A DNA stretch of 64,000 bases from Emticicia sp051209875 (GTDB lineage: Bacteria > Bacteroidota > Bacteroidia > Cytophagales > Spirosomataceae). Shown here piece by piece: positions 1-9,044 of the stretch (its first letter is position 1; each line of letters opens with the position of its first letter). The stretch covers positions 5,084,001-5,148,000 of the forward strand of contig NZ_JBNTQY010000001.1 in assembly GCF_051209875.1 (NCBI RefSeq). Direction: 5' to 3'. The translations under genes and the position numbers were made by a program. A model generated the notes under the pieces. It saw only the letters and a list, made by a program, of their open reading frames with translations, was not told the origin of the DNA and made no database searches.

Positions 1-995
1 TGGCTACCACCCAGCAAAGTAATGGCTACATCTGCTAGTAAAATAGCTAATATTGAAACAGGAAAGAGGGCTAATGTAAGTGTTCCGGCATATTTTTGCA
101 TGATTGCAACCACTTCTTCTTTTCTACCTTTATTAAAGGCTTCTGACATCGAAGGCATACCTGTTGACAAGAAAGCTCTTAACGGAATCTCAATGATTTC
201 CATCAAACGCATCGGGATTGTGAACATAGCAACCGCCGCAGGCCCAGCCGCTCCTAAAACAAACATAATGATAAAAGTATCTGAACTTCTCAGTAAATTG
301 GTGCTAATGGTTGTACCAACACTATACTTGCCAAAATGGAACAACTCTAAGATACTTTCTTTGGTACGTTTAGTGAAAGTTCTGATGCGAGTCCAACCTT
401 GTGCTATGCAATATAAACTTACCAATCCAGCACTGGTAGCATTGGTAATTAGCACTAAATCAAGGCTTAATTTCTTAAAAAAAATGATACCCAACACCAT
501 CACTATGAATGTACCTTGATTAATTATTCTGAGCAATAAGAGTTTGTCAAAGCGTTGGTCTGATTGTAAAATCCAAGAAGCAATAGCCGAAGGAAGTGTG
601 AGCAAAAAAGTAATCCCAAACCATTGGATAACACTAACAATGCCAAAGTTTTGGATATATGGCAAAAAGAAAACTGCTCCAAGGTTAATGACTATCAAAA
701 CACTTGTAATAAGCAAACTTAAAAACCAGACCGACCCCAAGACTGCATCTGCTCTATTTTTTTCAGCACCAGTATAAAATTTTATCATAGCAACCTGTAA
801 AAAACCCGTTCTGAAAGTATCTAATAAAACAAAAACCGATTGAAAAAAGAACCAATATCCAACATCATCTTTGTGCATAAACCTTAGTAAAATACCAACA
901 GTTACCATGGCCAAGACTGACATTGAGCCATTGCCCACAAGCGATAAAAAATGCTTGTTTTTAAGTTTTAAAAGAATACTTTGAAGGTTTATCAT
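1..995 (-). CDS. Wzx-like polysaccharide flippase (C-terminus cut by window edge)
   Basis: The frame is open from an ATG at 995 to the left edge of the window, giving at least 331 residues. It begins MINLQSILLKLKNK and then shows repeated hydrophobic segments separated by short charged loops, as in the MATE/Wzx polysaccharide-exporter superfamily. Such proteins flip lipid-linked sugar repeat units across the inner membrane. Around residues 195-215 there is a typical loop reading KRTKESILELFHFGKYSVG. The gene follows four glycosyltransferase-type genes on the same strand, which supports a role in exopolysaccharide or O-antigen assembly. The specific substrate cannot be read from the sequence. 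The real length (normally 420-500 residues) is not visible. Confidence 0.82.
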   Translation of the reverse strand, partial: MINLQSILLKLKNKHFLSLVGNGSMSVLAMVTVGILLRFMHKDDVGYWFFFQSVFVLLDTFRTGFLQVAMIKFYTGAEKNRADAVLGSVWFLSLLITSVLIVINLGAVFFLPYIQNFGIVSVIQWFGITFLLTLPSAIASWILQSDQRFDKLLLLRIINQGTFIVMVLGIIFFKKLSLDLVLITNATSAGLVSLYCIAQGWTRIRTFTKRTKESILELFHFGKYSVGTTISTNLLRSSDTFIIMFVLGAAGPAAVAMFTIPMRLMEIIEIPLRAFLSTGMPSMSEAFNKGRKEEVVAIMQKYAGTLTLALFPVSILAILLADVAITLLGGS

Positions 996-1101
996 GGTAG
1001 GAAAGTATGTTTCTTAAAGAAATACAAATAAATTAAAGTGTTCTACAATCAAAGCTTGGTAATTAACAAAAACGCAATAGCTTAGCTATTTTATTCAAAA
1101 A

Positions 1102-2334
1102 CTAATTGATTACAGTTTCCTTGCTAACTGCTGTAGTCAACAACTGCTCTTGTACAGCATATATTTGCTTAACACATGCCTCCCAAGTATGACCTTTTGC
1201 ACAATTGATTGCTGCCATTCTACCCTCAGGGTTTTGTGGTAGTAAAGCCTGCTCAATAGCTTTCTTATATCCATCTGCACCGATAGCCAATTCAACATGC
1301 GGTAAAAACATTTGCATTGCTGGTGTATCGGTGGCAACTGTCGGTTTTCCCATAGCCAAATATTCGTCTATTTTTCTTGGATAATTACCGATAGTCAAAG
1401 CATTTACTAATTGAGGATTCATACACACATCTAAATGCTGTATATATGAAGGCAATTGGCTTGGTTTTTTTGAACCTAAAAAATGCACGTTTTTGATTGC
1501 ATGAAGGCTGCTTTGTTGGAACATGATTTCCTCTGGCCCAATCAATACAATTTGCCAAGAAGGGTTGGCGTTTGCTACTTGTTCGAGCAAGTCAATATCT
1601 AACCTTTCACCTGTCAAAAAGCCAACATACCCAATACGAGGATGAGCAATAGTAGCTAAATCTGATGGTTCTGGATAAGAAAAATCAGCATCGTACATAT
1701 CAGTTTCACAACCTTGTCCAATGTCTAAACTGATTTTGTTATAATCTCTCGCACAATCGGCTAAATAGGCTGAATTGGCAAAAATAGCATCCGCCAATGC
1801 AATCGTCTGAGGCTCAATCCTACTTCCATGAAATTTAAAGTATGGATGCTCAGTCAAATTATCTCGAATGTAGTAAAAGCTCAACAATGGTTGCAGATAT
1901 TTTTTGGTAAACAACCCAGTAAACATTTGACTATCATTAAACACTACACTGTTTTCATTTTTCCATCCTAATTCCTTGATGGCTTTTTTCAAACTACCGA
2001 AAAATCCTTTCGCATTTCTTTCGTTAAGAAAATTATACAAGGATATACTTTTCAGCCAGTTGATTGAATGCGAAATGCTTTGAGGGGTATGCACCCATAA
2101 AGTCTCTGATATTTTGACAGTAGCTTCACCAAAACCTAAGGCTAATTTCAGTCTTTTTCTACCATGAGCCGTTTTTATTTGTTTAAAAATCGACTTTATA
2201 TCCATAGCAGGATTTACATATAAAACAGGTTGTGTTTTACTAAACTCCACTGCTAAGTTTCGTGCATTACTTCCTAAATTCAACTCCCACTCTTGTTGGG
2301 CTATTAATATAAATGCTTCAGGTCGTCTCGACAT
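1102..2334 (-). CDS. Glycosyltransferase, GT4-like
   Basis: This 410-residue protein has a GT-B-like layout. The C-terminal half carries the nucleotide-sugar-binding features seen in GT4/GT1-type enzymes: the strand motif IGYVGFLTG near residue 235, a VLIGPEE strand, and KIDEYLAMGKPTVATDTPAM near residue 325, the position of the usual EX7E-like region. The N-terminal half matches the divergent group of sugar transferases that start with a WELNLGSNARNLA-type segment. It lies between a QxxRW GT2 enzyme and the flippase, so it probably adds a sugar to the lipid-linked repeat unit on the cytoplasmic face of the membrane. Donor and acceptor are unknown. The ATG at 2334 has no competing upstream start in frame nearby. 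Confidence 0.85.
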   Translation of the reverse strand: MSRRPEAFILIAQQEWELNLGSNARNLAVEFSKTQPVLYVNPAMDIKSIFKQIKTAHGRKRLKLALGFGEATVKISETLWVHTPQSISHSINWLKSISLYNFLNERNAKGFFGSLKKAIKELGWKNENSVVFNDSQMFTGLFTKKYLQPLLSFYYIRDNLTEHPYFKFHGSRIEPQTIALADAIFANSAYLADCARDYNKISLDIGQGCETDMYDADFSYPEPSDLATIAHPRIGYVGFLTGERLDIDLLEQVANANPSWQIVLIGPEEIMFQQSSLHAIKNVHFLGSKKPSQLPSYIQHLDVCMNPQLVNALTIGNYPRKIDEYLAMGKPTVATDTPAMQMFLPHVELAIGADGYKKAIEQALLPQNPEGRMAAINCAKGHTWEACVKQIYAVQEQLLTTAVSKETVIN

Positions 2335-2420
2335 ATTTTTTTGCTTTTAGTTTTCAAACCTTGTTTGAAGCCCCAAATAAGACTAAGAATAGCTGGTATG
2401 GCAATGATATCCCAAGGCAT
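2304..2420 (-). CDS. Possible 38-residue membrane peptide between glycosyltransferases
   Basis: An ATG at 2420, two bases after the stop of the GT2 gene, opens a 38-codon frame that ends 31 bases inside the next glycosyltransferase gene. The predicted peptide begins MPWDIIAIPAILSLIWGF, a single hydrophobic segment, and continues with a lysine-rich stretch (KQGLKTKSKK). It fills exactly the gap between two otherwise tightly packed genes, and this spacing is what makes it plausible. No family was recognised. It may be a translational-coupling leader, a small membrane peptide, or an open frame that arose by chance. Confidence 0.3.
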   Translation of the reverse strand: MPWDIIAIPAILSLIWGFKQGLKTKSKKICRDDLKHLY

Positions 2421-2422
2421 AA

Positions 2423-3607
2423 TTAATGGCTATTTTGAGGTGAATCGCCATGCGGCGTATGAATAAATTGCTTACGAGCCTTACCAATTTTCAACATGGC
2501 TTTTAGCATGGAGATTAATGCAATAGGTATCTGCAAAAATGCCTTTAATAACTGCTTATTATACCATTGTGATGGAATACCCATGAGTAATGCAATAGCT
2601 AGAGCGATAAATAATGCTACACTAAAGTTTATAAATTGGCTTGCAAAGAAAAATGTAAAGAATAACCATAAGCCTAAAACCCCGACCAACATCACTCTTG
2701 GAAACAAATATGTTTGGAATACTTTGTTAAAAAAGGCAACATTTCCCTTGAAAAGTTGGAACCAACCTTCGATAAAATATTTTTCAAAAAACTCAACTTG
2801 TGTAGCCAGCCATCTGCTTCTCTGTTGACTGAAAACATCAGTTTTTGCAACTTTTTCGTCATAAACATATTGTCCGTCCAAGAAAGCTACTTTTTTTCTG
2901 AGTCTCACCAATCTAAATTCCAATTCTTTATCTTCGCCTGATGTATCACCAATATCTTCTAAAAGCGACACAAATAACTTCCAGTCAAAAGCCATTCCGC
3001 TACCAATCAAAGCAGAAGGTAAACCTACCGCCACATGCCCTCTACGGAAAATATGATTGTTAATTTCTTCAGTACAAGCATCTAAGAGAGCGAAAGGTGT
3101 TTGGGTATTCTTGGCAGTTCGGTGTCCTTGTACAGCTTCATATCCTTGCTCAAAAGCATTATTGACTGCATGTAAAAAACCATCTGCAATGTGATTATCG
3201 GCATCCAAAATCAATAAAATATCAACTGGCTCATGGGCGGTTGCTTCAATAGCTTTTTGAAGGGCTTTTCCCTTCGTACTTTTTTCAAAACTCACTTCTA
3301 CAACCTTAATTGGTAGGGTTTTGAGTGTAGCTAAAGTAGATTGACTAAACGAATCTGCAATGATAACAACCTCGAAAAGTTCTTTCGGGTAGTCTTGTTG
3401 AATCGCATTTTTAGCTGTATCAATGATGACCGAATCTTCTTTATATCCTGGAATAAAAATGCGTATTTTTCTCAAAGTTTTGGCTTGAGTAAAGTGCGTT
3501 TTTTTGCCAATTTTTCCAGCCAATGAGAAAAATAATAGGTAGCCCACCTGAATGGTGAGATAAACAAGAATGAAATATTGAATCGAGGTACTTATGGTTT
3601 GTATCAT
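2423..3607 (-). CDS. Membrane GT2 glycosyltransferase with QxxRW motif
   Basis: This 394-residue protein has an N-terminal membrane segment (residues 8-30), a GT-A catalytic core, and three or four hydrophobic segments after residue 300. The core contains the DAD-type metal/nucleotide motif (LILDADNHI), a GEDKELEFRL motif at the acceptor/base position, and QQRSRW, which fits the QxxRW signature of processive GT2 enzymes such as cellulose, hyaluronan and poly-GlcNAc synthases. That suggests a membrane-embedded synthase-like enzyme rather than a soluble single-sugar transferase, though QxxRW also occurs in non-processive members. Its ATG overlaps the stop of the preceding GT2 gene by 4 bases (ATGA), indicating translational coupling. 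Confidence 0.87.
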   Translation of the reverse strand: MIQTISTSIQYFILVYLTIQVGYLLFFSLAGKIGKKTHFTQAKTLRKIRIFIPGYKEDSVIIDTAKNAIQQDYPKELFEVVIIADSFSQSTLATLKTLPIKVVEVSFEKSTKGKALQKAIEATAHEPVDILLILDADNHIADGFLHAVNNAFEQGYEAVQGHRTAKNTQTPFALLDACTEEINNHIFRRGHVAVGLPSALIGSGMAFDWKLFVSLLEDIGDTSGEDKELEFRLVRLRKKVAFLDGQYVYDEKVAKTDVFSQQRSRWLATQVEFFEKYFIEGWFQLFKGNVAFFNKVFQTYLFPRVMLVGVLGLWLFFTFFFASQFINFSVALFIALAIALLMGIPSQWYNKQLLKAFLQIPIALISMLKAMLKIGKARKQFIHTPHGDSPQNSH

Positions 3608-4557
3608 AGTGTTGGCATCAAATCTATTTTTGTTTTTCCAATAAAAGTGGACGAATGGTTATTAGGCTCTTTGTGGTGTGGTTTTGAAAAATTCCATAAT
3701 AGAGCTTTCCAAATAGATTTTGAATGTTCCCATTCTTTCTTTAATCCATGTTTAAGAATATGAACCATTGAGGAAACCAACACAAAAAAAGTACTTGCAA
3801 TCAGCCATTTGAAACCACTATAATTGCGACGAATATACAAAAAGCGATTTCGGTAGATATAATAAGTTTTGAAGGGCGAATTCTTCCCTGTTGAAACAGA
3901 TTCTTTATGATAAATTTCTGCAGTGCCAACATAATGAACTTCATAGCCTGCTTTTTTAAACCTTGCCGCCCAATCTAATTCTTCGTAATATAAAAAATAC
4001 ATTTCACTCATCGGCCCCACTTGATTCAATAATTTCATAGGAATCATCATGGCAGCACCGTTCGGCAAATCGGTTACTCTACAATCATCAAACTGACCAT
4101 TATCTTTTTGTAAATATCCAATATCATAGCTTCTACTCGTGAGGGGATGCAGACCAATCGCTCCTGCATATTGAATCGTATCAGGCATATAAAAGTATTT
4201 GATTTTTGGGCAAGCCATCGCACATTTGGGGTGTGTCTGCAAATATGCCACTAATTCTGTCACTAAATTGGGCGTAACCTCAGTATCATTGTTGATAAAA
4301 AAAGCAAAGTCTCCTTTAGCAAATTGTAAGCCAATGTTATTTCCCCCTGCAAAACCAAGGTTTTCGGGACTACTGACATGCTTGATAAATGGAAATTCAT
4401 TCTTCAAAACCACAGAAGAATGATTGGGCGAAGCATTATCAACCACGATAACTTCCCAATTTTGGTAGGTCAGTTTATCCAACGAACGCAGCATAGCTGC
4501 CGTTACTTCTGGAGTATCGTAATTTACAGTAATTATTGAAACTAAAGGTTCTTTCAT
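3604..4557 (-). CDS. GT2 glycosyltransferase, rhamnosyltransferase-like
   Basis: This is a 317-residue GT-A enzyme starting MKEPLVSIITVNYD. It shows VIVVDNASPNHS, FINNDTEVTP (the DxD-like site) and a LYYEELDWAARFKKAGYEV motif, which is typical of the WbbL/RfbN-like GT2 group that adds rhamnose or related sugars to lipid-linked glycans. A hydrophobic segment near residues 250-270 may associate with the membrane. A longer start at 4617 is possible, but the ATG at 4557 overlaps the stop of the preceding ligase gene by ATGA and begins the conserved GT2 domain directly, so it is preferred. It also overlaps the next gene by ATGA. The sugar assignment is inferred from family resemblance only. Confidence 0.87.
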   Translation of the reverse strand: MKEPLVSIITVNYDTPEVTAAMLRSLDKLTYQNWEVIVVDNASPNHSSVVLKNEFPFIKHVSSPENLGFAGGNNIGLQFAKGDFAFFINNDTEVTPNLVTELVAYLQTHPKCAMACPKIKYFYMPDTIQYAGAIGLHPLTSRSYDIGYLQKDNGQFDDCRVTDLPNGAAMMIPMKLLNQVGPMSEMYFLYYEELDWAARFKKAGYEVHYVGTAEIYHKESVSTGKNSPFKTYYIYRNRFLYIRRNYSGFKWLIASTFFVLVSSMVHILKHGLKKEWEHSKSIWKALLWNFSKPHHKEPNNHSSTFIGKTKIDLMPTL

Positions 4558-6002
4558 GCGGTAATTGTTTGAGGTTGCGGTGTGTCCCACCTTGGACTTA
4601 ACCAAATCAAGGTCCAACTAATATAAACAATCATAGATGATGGCATAGCATTTAATACTTCATTGCCATAACTACATAATAATATCCCAGTAGCTCCCCC
4701 ACATAACGACATCAACTTATTTCTAAGCACGGGGTCACGGGTTTTCCAAATTATCCCGGCTGATTTTCCAGTGATATACAACATAATACCAAACCATATA
4801 ATGAACCCAATAACACCATACATTGCCCATATTTTGACGTACAAACTATCTGGTGGTATTGTTGAAATATATTTATCTGCGTTATAGGTTGTACCCCACT
4901 GACCAATTGTCCCTACACCCGTACCAAAAGGCTTGGTTGCCAAATAGTCTTTCAATATTTTTTGGTTGAAAAGCCTAACTTTTAAAGAAGGGTCTTCAGG
5001 GTCTAATGAGGTTCTCAATCGCTGAATTTGGTCATTCCCACTACCAATAGAAGTATATTTTAATACCCCTAAAAAACCAATACCAACAATACCGCCCAAT
5101 ATTAGAATCTTCACTTGTTTACTTAATACCAAAAATGTAAATCCTCCGCCAACCAAAGCAGCCATCGCTCCTCTTGTACCCGATATCAACATTCCATAAA
5201 AAATTACTAATCCTGCTATACCATACCAAATTTTCAATTTTTGAGAATGGGGGCCAATCGCTAAAATAATACACATGATCGCCAATTGTGCTTGTGAAGC
5301 TCCAAACTGCCCCGCTTCAGCATAATATGAAAACACCCGTAACTTTCCAAAAAGGATATGTGTTTTTTTTGCTCCCGCCTCTAACCAGCGATTCTCGGCT
5401 TCATCAACTCCTATAAACAATTGCTTTGCACCATATAAAGCACCTATCAAAGAGAGAACAATGATGATATTCAAAAAAAGGTCAACATCTTTCTTTTTAT
5501 TAAATAAGAAAAACGCCAAAGGAATTGACAAAACCCAGTATAATGTTGCTGACCTCATTTCATAAAACCACCCTAAAATACTTGGTCTTTCAGGGTTTCC
5601 TATTTGTAGGACGGTGATAGCAAACCACACTAATGCCAGCCATACTAAATCATTATTCAAATGTCTAAATCTAAATCGACTGGTTCTATAAAAAAATACA
5701 CCTAACCATGTTAATAACAATAAGCCATCTTGTCCCAAACCAAATTGGGGGCCTTCTATATGTTTACCAAGTGTAGGCTGGATAAAGCAATAAAACATAA
5801 ATACAATCAGACCAATACGAGGCTTTAAAAAAATTAAGGATACAAAGCCTATAAGGAAAGGTATTATTAAAAGTAAAATACCCATGGACATGCCTCTGGT
5901 GGCAATCAACCAACCAAATGCAACAGCAAAAAACAATGCTGGAATTAACCAAATCTCCTTTAGTTTATTTCTATTCGATATGTAAAATGCGTTACTTTCC
6001 AT
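4554..6002 (-). CDS. O-antigen ligase/polymerase-like membrane protein
   Basis: This 482-residue polytopic membrane protein has about ten to twelve hydrophobic segments and a large extracytoplasmic loop (roughly residues 330-390, containing TKPFGTGVGTIGQ), as in the O-antigen ligase/Wzy-like family (Wzy_C). Such proteins join or polymerise sugar repeat units outside the inner membrane. Whether this one is a polymerase or a ligase cannot be told from sequence. Start choice: a TTG at 6023 extends the frame by 7 codons, but the ATG at 6002 sits 9 bases after GGAGGG, an unusually strong Shine-Dalgarno sequence for this phylum. I therefore chose 6002. It follows the Wzc-like gene by 46 bases and overlaps the next GT2 gene by 4. 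Confidence 0.85.
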   Translation of the reverse strand: MESNAFYISNRNKLKEIWLIPALFFAVAFGWLIATRGMSMGILLLIIPFLIGFVSLIFLKPRIGLIVFMFYCFIQPTLGKHIEGPQFGLGQDGLLLLTWLGVFFYRTSRFRFRHLNNDLVWLALVWFAITVLQIGNPERPSILGWFYEMRSATLYWVLSIPLAFFLFNKKKDVDLFLNIIIVLSLIGALYGAKQLFIGVDEAENRWLEAGAKKTHILFGKLRVFSYYAEAGQFGASQAQLAIMCIILAIGPHSQKLKIWYGIAGLVIFYGMLISGTRGAMAALVGGGFTFLVLSKQVKILILGGIVGIGFLGVLKYTSIGSGNDQIQRLRTSLDPEDPSLKVRLFNQKILKDYLATKPFGTGVGTIGQWGTTYNADKYISTIPPDSLYVKIWAMYGVIGFIIWFGIMLYITGKSAGIIWKTRDPVLRNKLMSLCGGATGILLCSYGNEVLNAMPSSMIVYISWTLIWLSPRWDTPQPQTITA

Positions 6003-6048
6003 ACTTATCTTCCCTCCTTTCAATTACCATGGGAAAACTCCAAATAGC

Positions 6049-8232
6049 TTATCGAATTCGTTTTCTATTACCAAATTCAAATTTAACTAGTCTTTTTATG
6101 AGTGTTCGGAGGTGGGTTCTTTTCTTTGGAACTTCTCCTATATATTCTTCGGCAAAGTCAGTGTCCACGCCATTAAGGATAAATAATGGTTTTTTTTCTG
6201 TTGTTTTTGTAAATATCGTTAATATTTCTTTATCGACTTTGCCCCAAACACGATTGGCTCGACAAACCAAAATTGAGTAATTAAGTTCAGGAAAAAGTCC
6301 TGGTTTTATAATGATATCATCTAATGGTGGAAACTCAATCAAAACAAAGTCTTTGGTTTCAGCCAATCTATTCGCTCTTTCCATTAATTGTCCATCCAAA
6401 TTAATAGGCATTGAAATTCCCAATAATTTATTTTCTTTTTCTTTTATTGTAAGTGGTAAATAAGAAGGTGAAGCATCAGTAGAATTATCTAACAGTATTT
6501 GTTTTTCAACACTATAATTCAAATCTAATAATTCTCGCTCCAACAAATTAATAATTGTTGATTTTCCTTCTCCTTTTTGTGTACTTAATACACCCACTAC
6601 AATTGGCTTTTGCCTAGTATCAACAGTAGCTAAAAACTGTTGTAAAATACGTAAATTAGCTTTTTTGATAAAATTTGGATTTTCGTTCAATAAAGGATAA
6701 ATACCCAACAAAGGAGTATCTATCGTTCTTTTAGCTCTCAAAGGCTCTAATAGGGTTTTATTAATTAAAGCATTAGCCAAAATAACTGCTAAAACTAAAA
6801 TAAAACCAACCACAAAGCCTACAACCACCAGAACCATTCTTTTTGAAGCACTTGGTTTTAATGGTAAGAAAGGTGGATCAACTACATTGAGCTTTGAGGT
6901 AAGTTCGGTATTCTGCTGTGTCAATCGAGCCATATTTAAACCATGCAAAAGTTCTAAATACTCTGCCTCTGACACACCAATCTGACGCTCAATTTTCTTT
7001 AACATTGCTCCTAATGGTGCAAATTTTTGATACTCTATTTCAAACTCCTTTTTACGTTTATCCATTACGGTTAACTTTGCTTTACTTTGTTCATAAGCAA
7101 GTGTCGTTTTTAACCATTCATCCAATACACTTTTAGTAGGTATCCCATTAGGCAAACTGCTTTCTGTTGATAATTTATCTAAGGTTGTTTTTAGGCTTGC
7201 TTCTACCTTTGTTGCTACGTTTTTCAAGCTATCTACTTGTTTTTTATTGCTTCCATCGGTATTTACTATTTCACTTAACGCAACTTTATTATAAATATCG
7301 GTCAATTTATCTCTCTCTCTGACAATTTCTTCGCCATAAAATATTTGATTTAATCTACCTTTGAGATTGCTATTTACTTTATCTAAAGAAGAGCCTGCAG
7401 CCATTTTTTCCATCTCTAAGTTATGGTTCATGGCATACAAAATTTCTTTTTCTCCCGCTACGGCTTTGGTTTGCTCATAGTAGTTGATGATATTATTATC
7501 TTTATTAAAGTTTAGAAAATTACGTTCCGAAGAATCAAGTTTAGCAAAAGCTCTTTTTGTTTCATTCTCAAAATAATTGACTACCGTTCCTGTTTGCCCT
7601 TCTCTCAGCAACTTATTCTTACGCATAAATGTCGTTTCCAATAGCTCAAGTGTTCTTTTACAAACATAAGGATCATTACTTTCATAAGAAATCTTAATTA
7701 AATCACTATTGCTCATACGAGAAGCTTTTACATTTTTAAGAGCTTCAAACGAATAAAATGCGTTGTCAGAATAAAGCAATTTGTAAATTTCATTGTCATT
7801 ACTTTTAATTGCACAACTCACTACAGCGGCACGTGTTTCGGCCAAGGTTGGTTTTACTAACTTAGCTCTTAGCTCAGGGCTTATCAACTTTTGCAGTTGG
7901 TCATAAGTTGCCCAAGTAAGCATATTAGGATCATGTTTTTTCAAGAATAGATGTTCAGCAATCAAATCATAAGCCACATCCTGCTTAGTATCTCTTGACT
8001 CAATCAATGAAAGCAAATTATCGAAGGCATTACTGGATGCAAAATAATCGGCTTTTGTAGAGCCATTAAGGTCATATCCAGAGGCGATTCCAGTATAAAT
8101 AGTTGATTCTGACGCATAAACTTTTTTTTCATTTCGGGTAAAGTAATAGATAGCTGCTGCCAAAACCAAAGGAATCAGTAGTAACCAAATTATATTTTTG
8201 GAAAGTAATTTTAAAAAATGTAAAAAACTCAT
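6049..8232 (-). CDS. Wzc-like polysaccharide co-polymerase with degenerate BY-kinase domain
   Basis: This 727-residue protein has the Wzz/Wzc layout. There is one membrane segment near residues 13-30, a long periplasmic region rich in predicted coiled coil (about 180-455), and a second membrane segment (MVLVVVGFVVGFILVLAVIL, about 465-485). A cytoplasmic P-loop domain follows, with Walker A in GVLSTQKGEGKSTI. Relative to active bacterial tyrosine kinases, the Walker B-like strand reads FVLIEFPPLDD (the usual IDxPP Asp is Glu) and the A-prime strand reads ILLDNS. The C-terminus has no tyrosine cluster, ending in basic residues. It probably controls chain length and export of the polysaccharide; kinase activity is doubtful. 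It overlaps the TolC-like gene by 4 bases. Confidence 0.85.
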   Translation of the reverse strand: MSFLHFLKLLSKNIIWLLLIPLVLAAAIYYFTRNEKKVYASESTIYTGIASGYDLNGSTKADYFASSNAFDNLLSLIESRDTKQDVAYDLIAEHLFLKKHDPNMLTWATYDQLQKLISPELRAKLVKPTLAETRAAVVSCAIKSNDNEIYKLLYSDNAFYSFEALKNVKASRMSNSDLIKISYESNDPYVCKRTLELLETTFMRKNKLLREGQTGTVVNYFENETKRAFAKLDSSERNFLNFNKDNNIINYYEQTKAVAGEKEILYAMNHNLEMEKMAAGSSLDKVNSNLKGRLNQIFYGEEIVRERDKLTDIYNKVALSEIVNTDGSNKKQVDSLKNVATKVEASLKTTLDKLSTESSLPNGIPTKSVLDEWLKTTLAYEQSKAKLTVMDKRKKEFEIEYQKFAPLGAMLKKIERQIGVSEAEYLELLHGLNMARLTQQNTELTSKLNVVDPPFLPLKPSASKRMVLVVVGFVVGFILVLAVILANALINKTLLEPLRAKRTIDTPLLGIYPLLNENPNFIKKANLRILQQFLATVDTRQKPIVVGVLSTQKGEGKSTIINLLERELLDLNYSVEKQILLDNSTDASPSYLPLTIKEKENKLLGISMPINLDGQLMERANRLAETKDFVLIEFPPLDDIIIKPGLFPELNYSILVCRANRVWGKVDKEILTIFTKTTEKKPLFILNGVDTDFAEEYIGEVPKKRTHLRTLIKRLVKFEFGNRKRIR

Positions 8233-8981
8233 TTTACCTGATTTAGTAATGTTGAAAAGCTCACACCTGTATAAGCATCAAGAAGCATAAGACCAGTCTG
8301 GAAACTATTGAGGTTTGTTTCGTAATCAATCTTTGCTTTATTAAACATATCTAACACTCTCGAATTTTGCTCTACCGTTATTTGTCCTTGCATAAAATCT
8401 CTTTCTGCCATTTTATAATTTACTTCGGCAGCCTGTCTGATGTTTCTACTTAAGAACAAAAGTCTATGTGATAATTTTAGAGCTTGGTAGAGCCTAATTA
8501 CCTCTTGTTTTACCACTAAAGCTGAATTGTCTTTCTCAGCTTCTGCAATTTCTATCAATGATTGACCAGAACTCAACAGGTGTTTCCTGTTAATGATATT
8601 AGTGATTGGAATTTGTAAGCCTACCCCTATATTATAAAAACCTGTTTGGGCAGTTGTAAGATTATTTTGTATGTTCTGCGTACTTACCGCCGAATAATTC
8701 GTCCCATAATAATAGCTTGATAAAAATGACAAGCCGCTATAAATTACATTTTTATTTATTCGCTGATTGGCTTCAGCCAAAGCAACACTACCAGCTACTC
8801 TTCTAATTTGTGGAGAAAGTTTTTGTGCCGAGTTAATCAAAATTGGTAAAAGTTGATCAGTTGCGAAAGCCTTCACTAAAAGCGAATCTGTTGAAAGCTT
8901 TTGACAAATTGCTTTTGTCGGAATTAACCCTAAGCTTATCCAAATTGTCAATCCAATGCTATATTTTTTATACCAGATCAT
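8229..8981 (-). CDS. Half-size TolC-like outer-membrane factor
   Basis: This 250-residue protein has an N-terminal signal sequence (IGLTIWISLGLIPTKAICQ) followed by helical and beta segments resembling one repeat of the TolC/OEP fold. Examples are the long helix around AVLALAEANQRINKN-type sequence near residue 65-75 and VKQEVIRLYQALKLSHRLLFL near 155-175. Classical TolC proteins have two such repeats and 420-500 residues, so this one is about half size. It is translationally coupled (4-base overlap) to the Wzc-like gene, which suggests it forms or assists the outer-membrane step of polysaccharide export. Truncation of an ancestral gene is an alternative, but the frame is intact and the spacing is operon-like. 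Confidence 0.72.
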   Translation of the reverse strand: MIWYKKYSIGLTIWISLGLIPTKAICQKLSTDSLLVKAFATDQLLPILINSAQKLSPQIRRVAGSVALAEANQRINKNVIYSGLSFLSSYYYGTNYSAVSTQNIQNNLTTAQTGFYNIGVGLQIPITNIINRKHLLSSGQSLIEIAEAEKDNSALVVKQEVIRLYQALKLSHRLLFLSRNIRQAAEVNYKMAERDFMQGQITVEQNSRVLDMFNKAKIDYETNLNSFQTGLMLLDAYTGVSFSTLLNQVK

Positions 8982-9037
8982 GGTTCTATTAGTAATTTAG
9001 CTATAGTTACAAGTAATAAATATACTCTTGTCAAAAA

Positions 9038-9044
9038 CTATGCC
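9038..9044 (-). promoter_or_regulatory. GGCATAG box upstream of the TolC-like/Wzc operon
   Basis: Read on the minus strand this is AGGCATAGTTTTTGACA, 57 bases upstream of the ATG at 8981. The GGCAT part fits a sigma-54 -24 element, and TTG lies at the -12 position, but the conserved C of TTGC is missing. The same box occurs upstream of four other genes here. Assignment to sigma-54 is an inference. Confidence 0.35.

Noticed and set aside
1..777. Plus-strand frames at 22-519 and 544-777
   Set aside because: They are antisense to an open flippase gene on the minus strand that has clear family features.
4558..4617. Longer start of the rhamnosyltransferase-like gene at 4617
   Set aside because: The extension overlaps the ligase coding end and lacks GT2 similarity; ATG at 4557 gives an ATGA overlap and starts the domain directly.
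4640..4660. GGCATAG within the ligase gene as a further promoter
   Set aside because: It lies inside coding sequence and points away from any gene start, which shows the word also occurs by chance.
6003..6023. TTG start for the O-antigen ligase-like gene
   Set aside because: The ATG at 6002 has a GGAGGG nine bases upstream, while the TTG lies in front of that ribosome-binding site.
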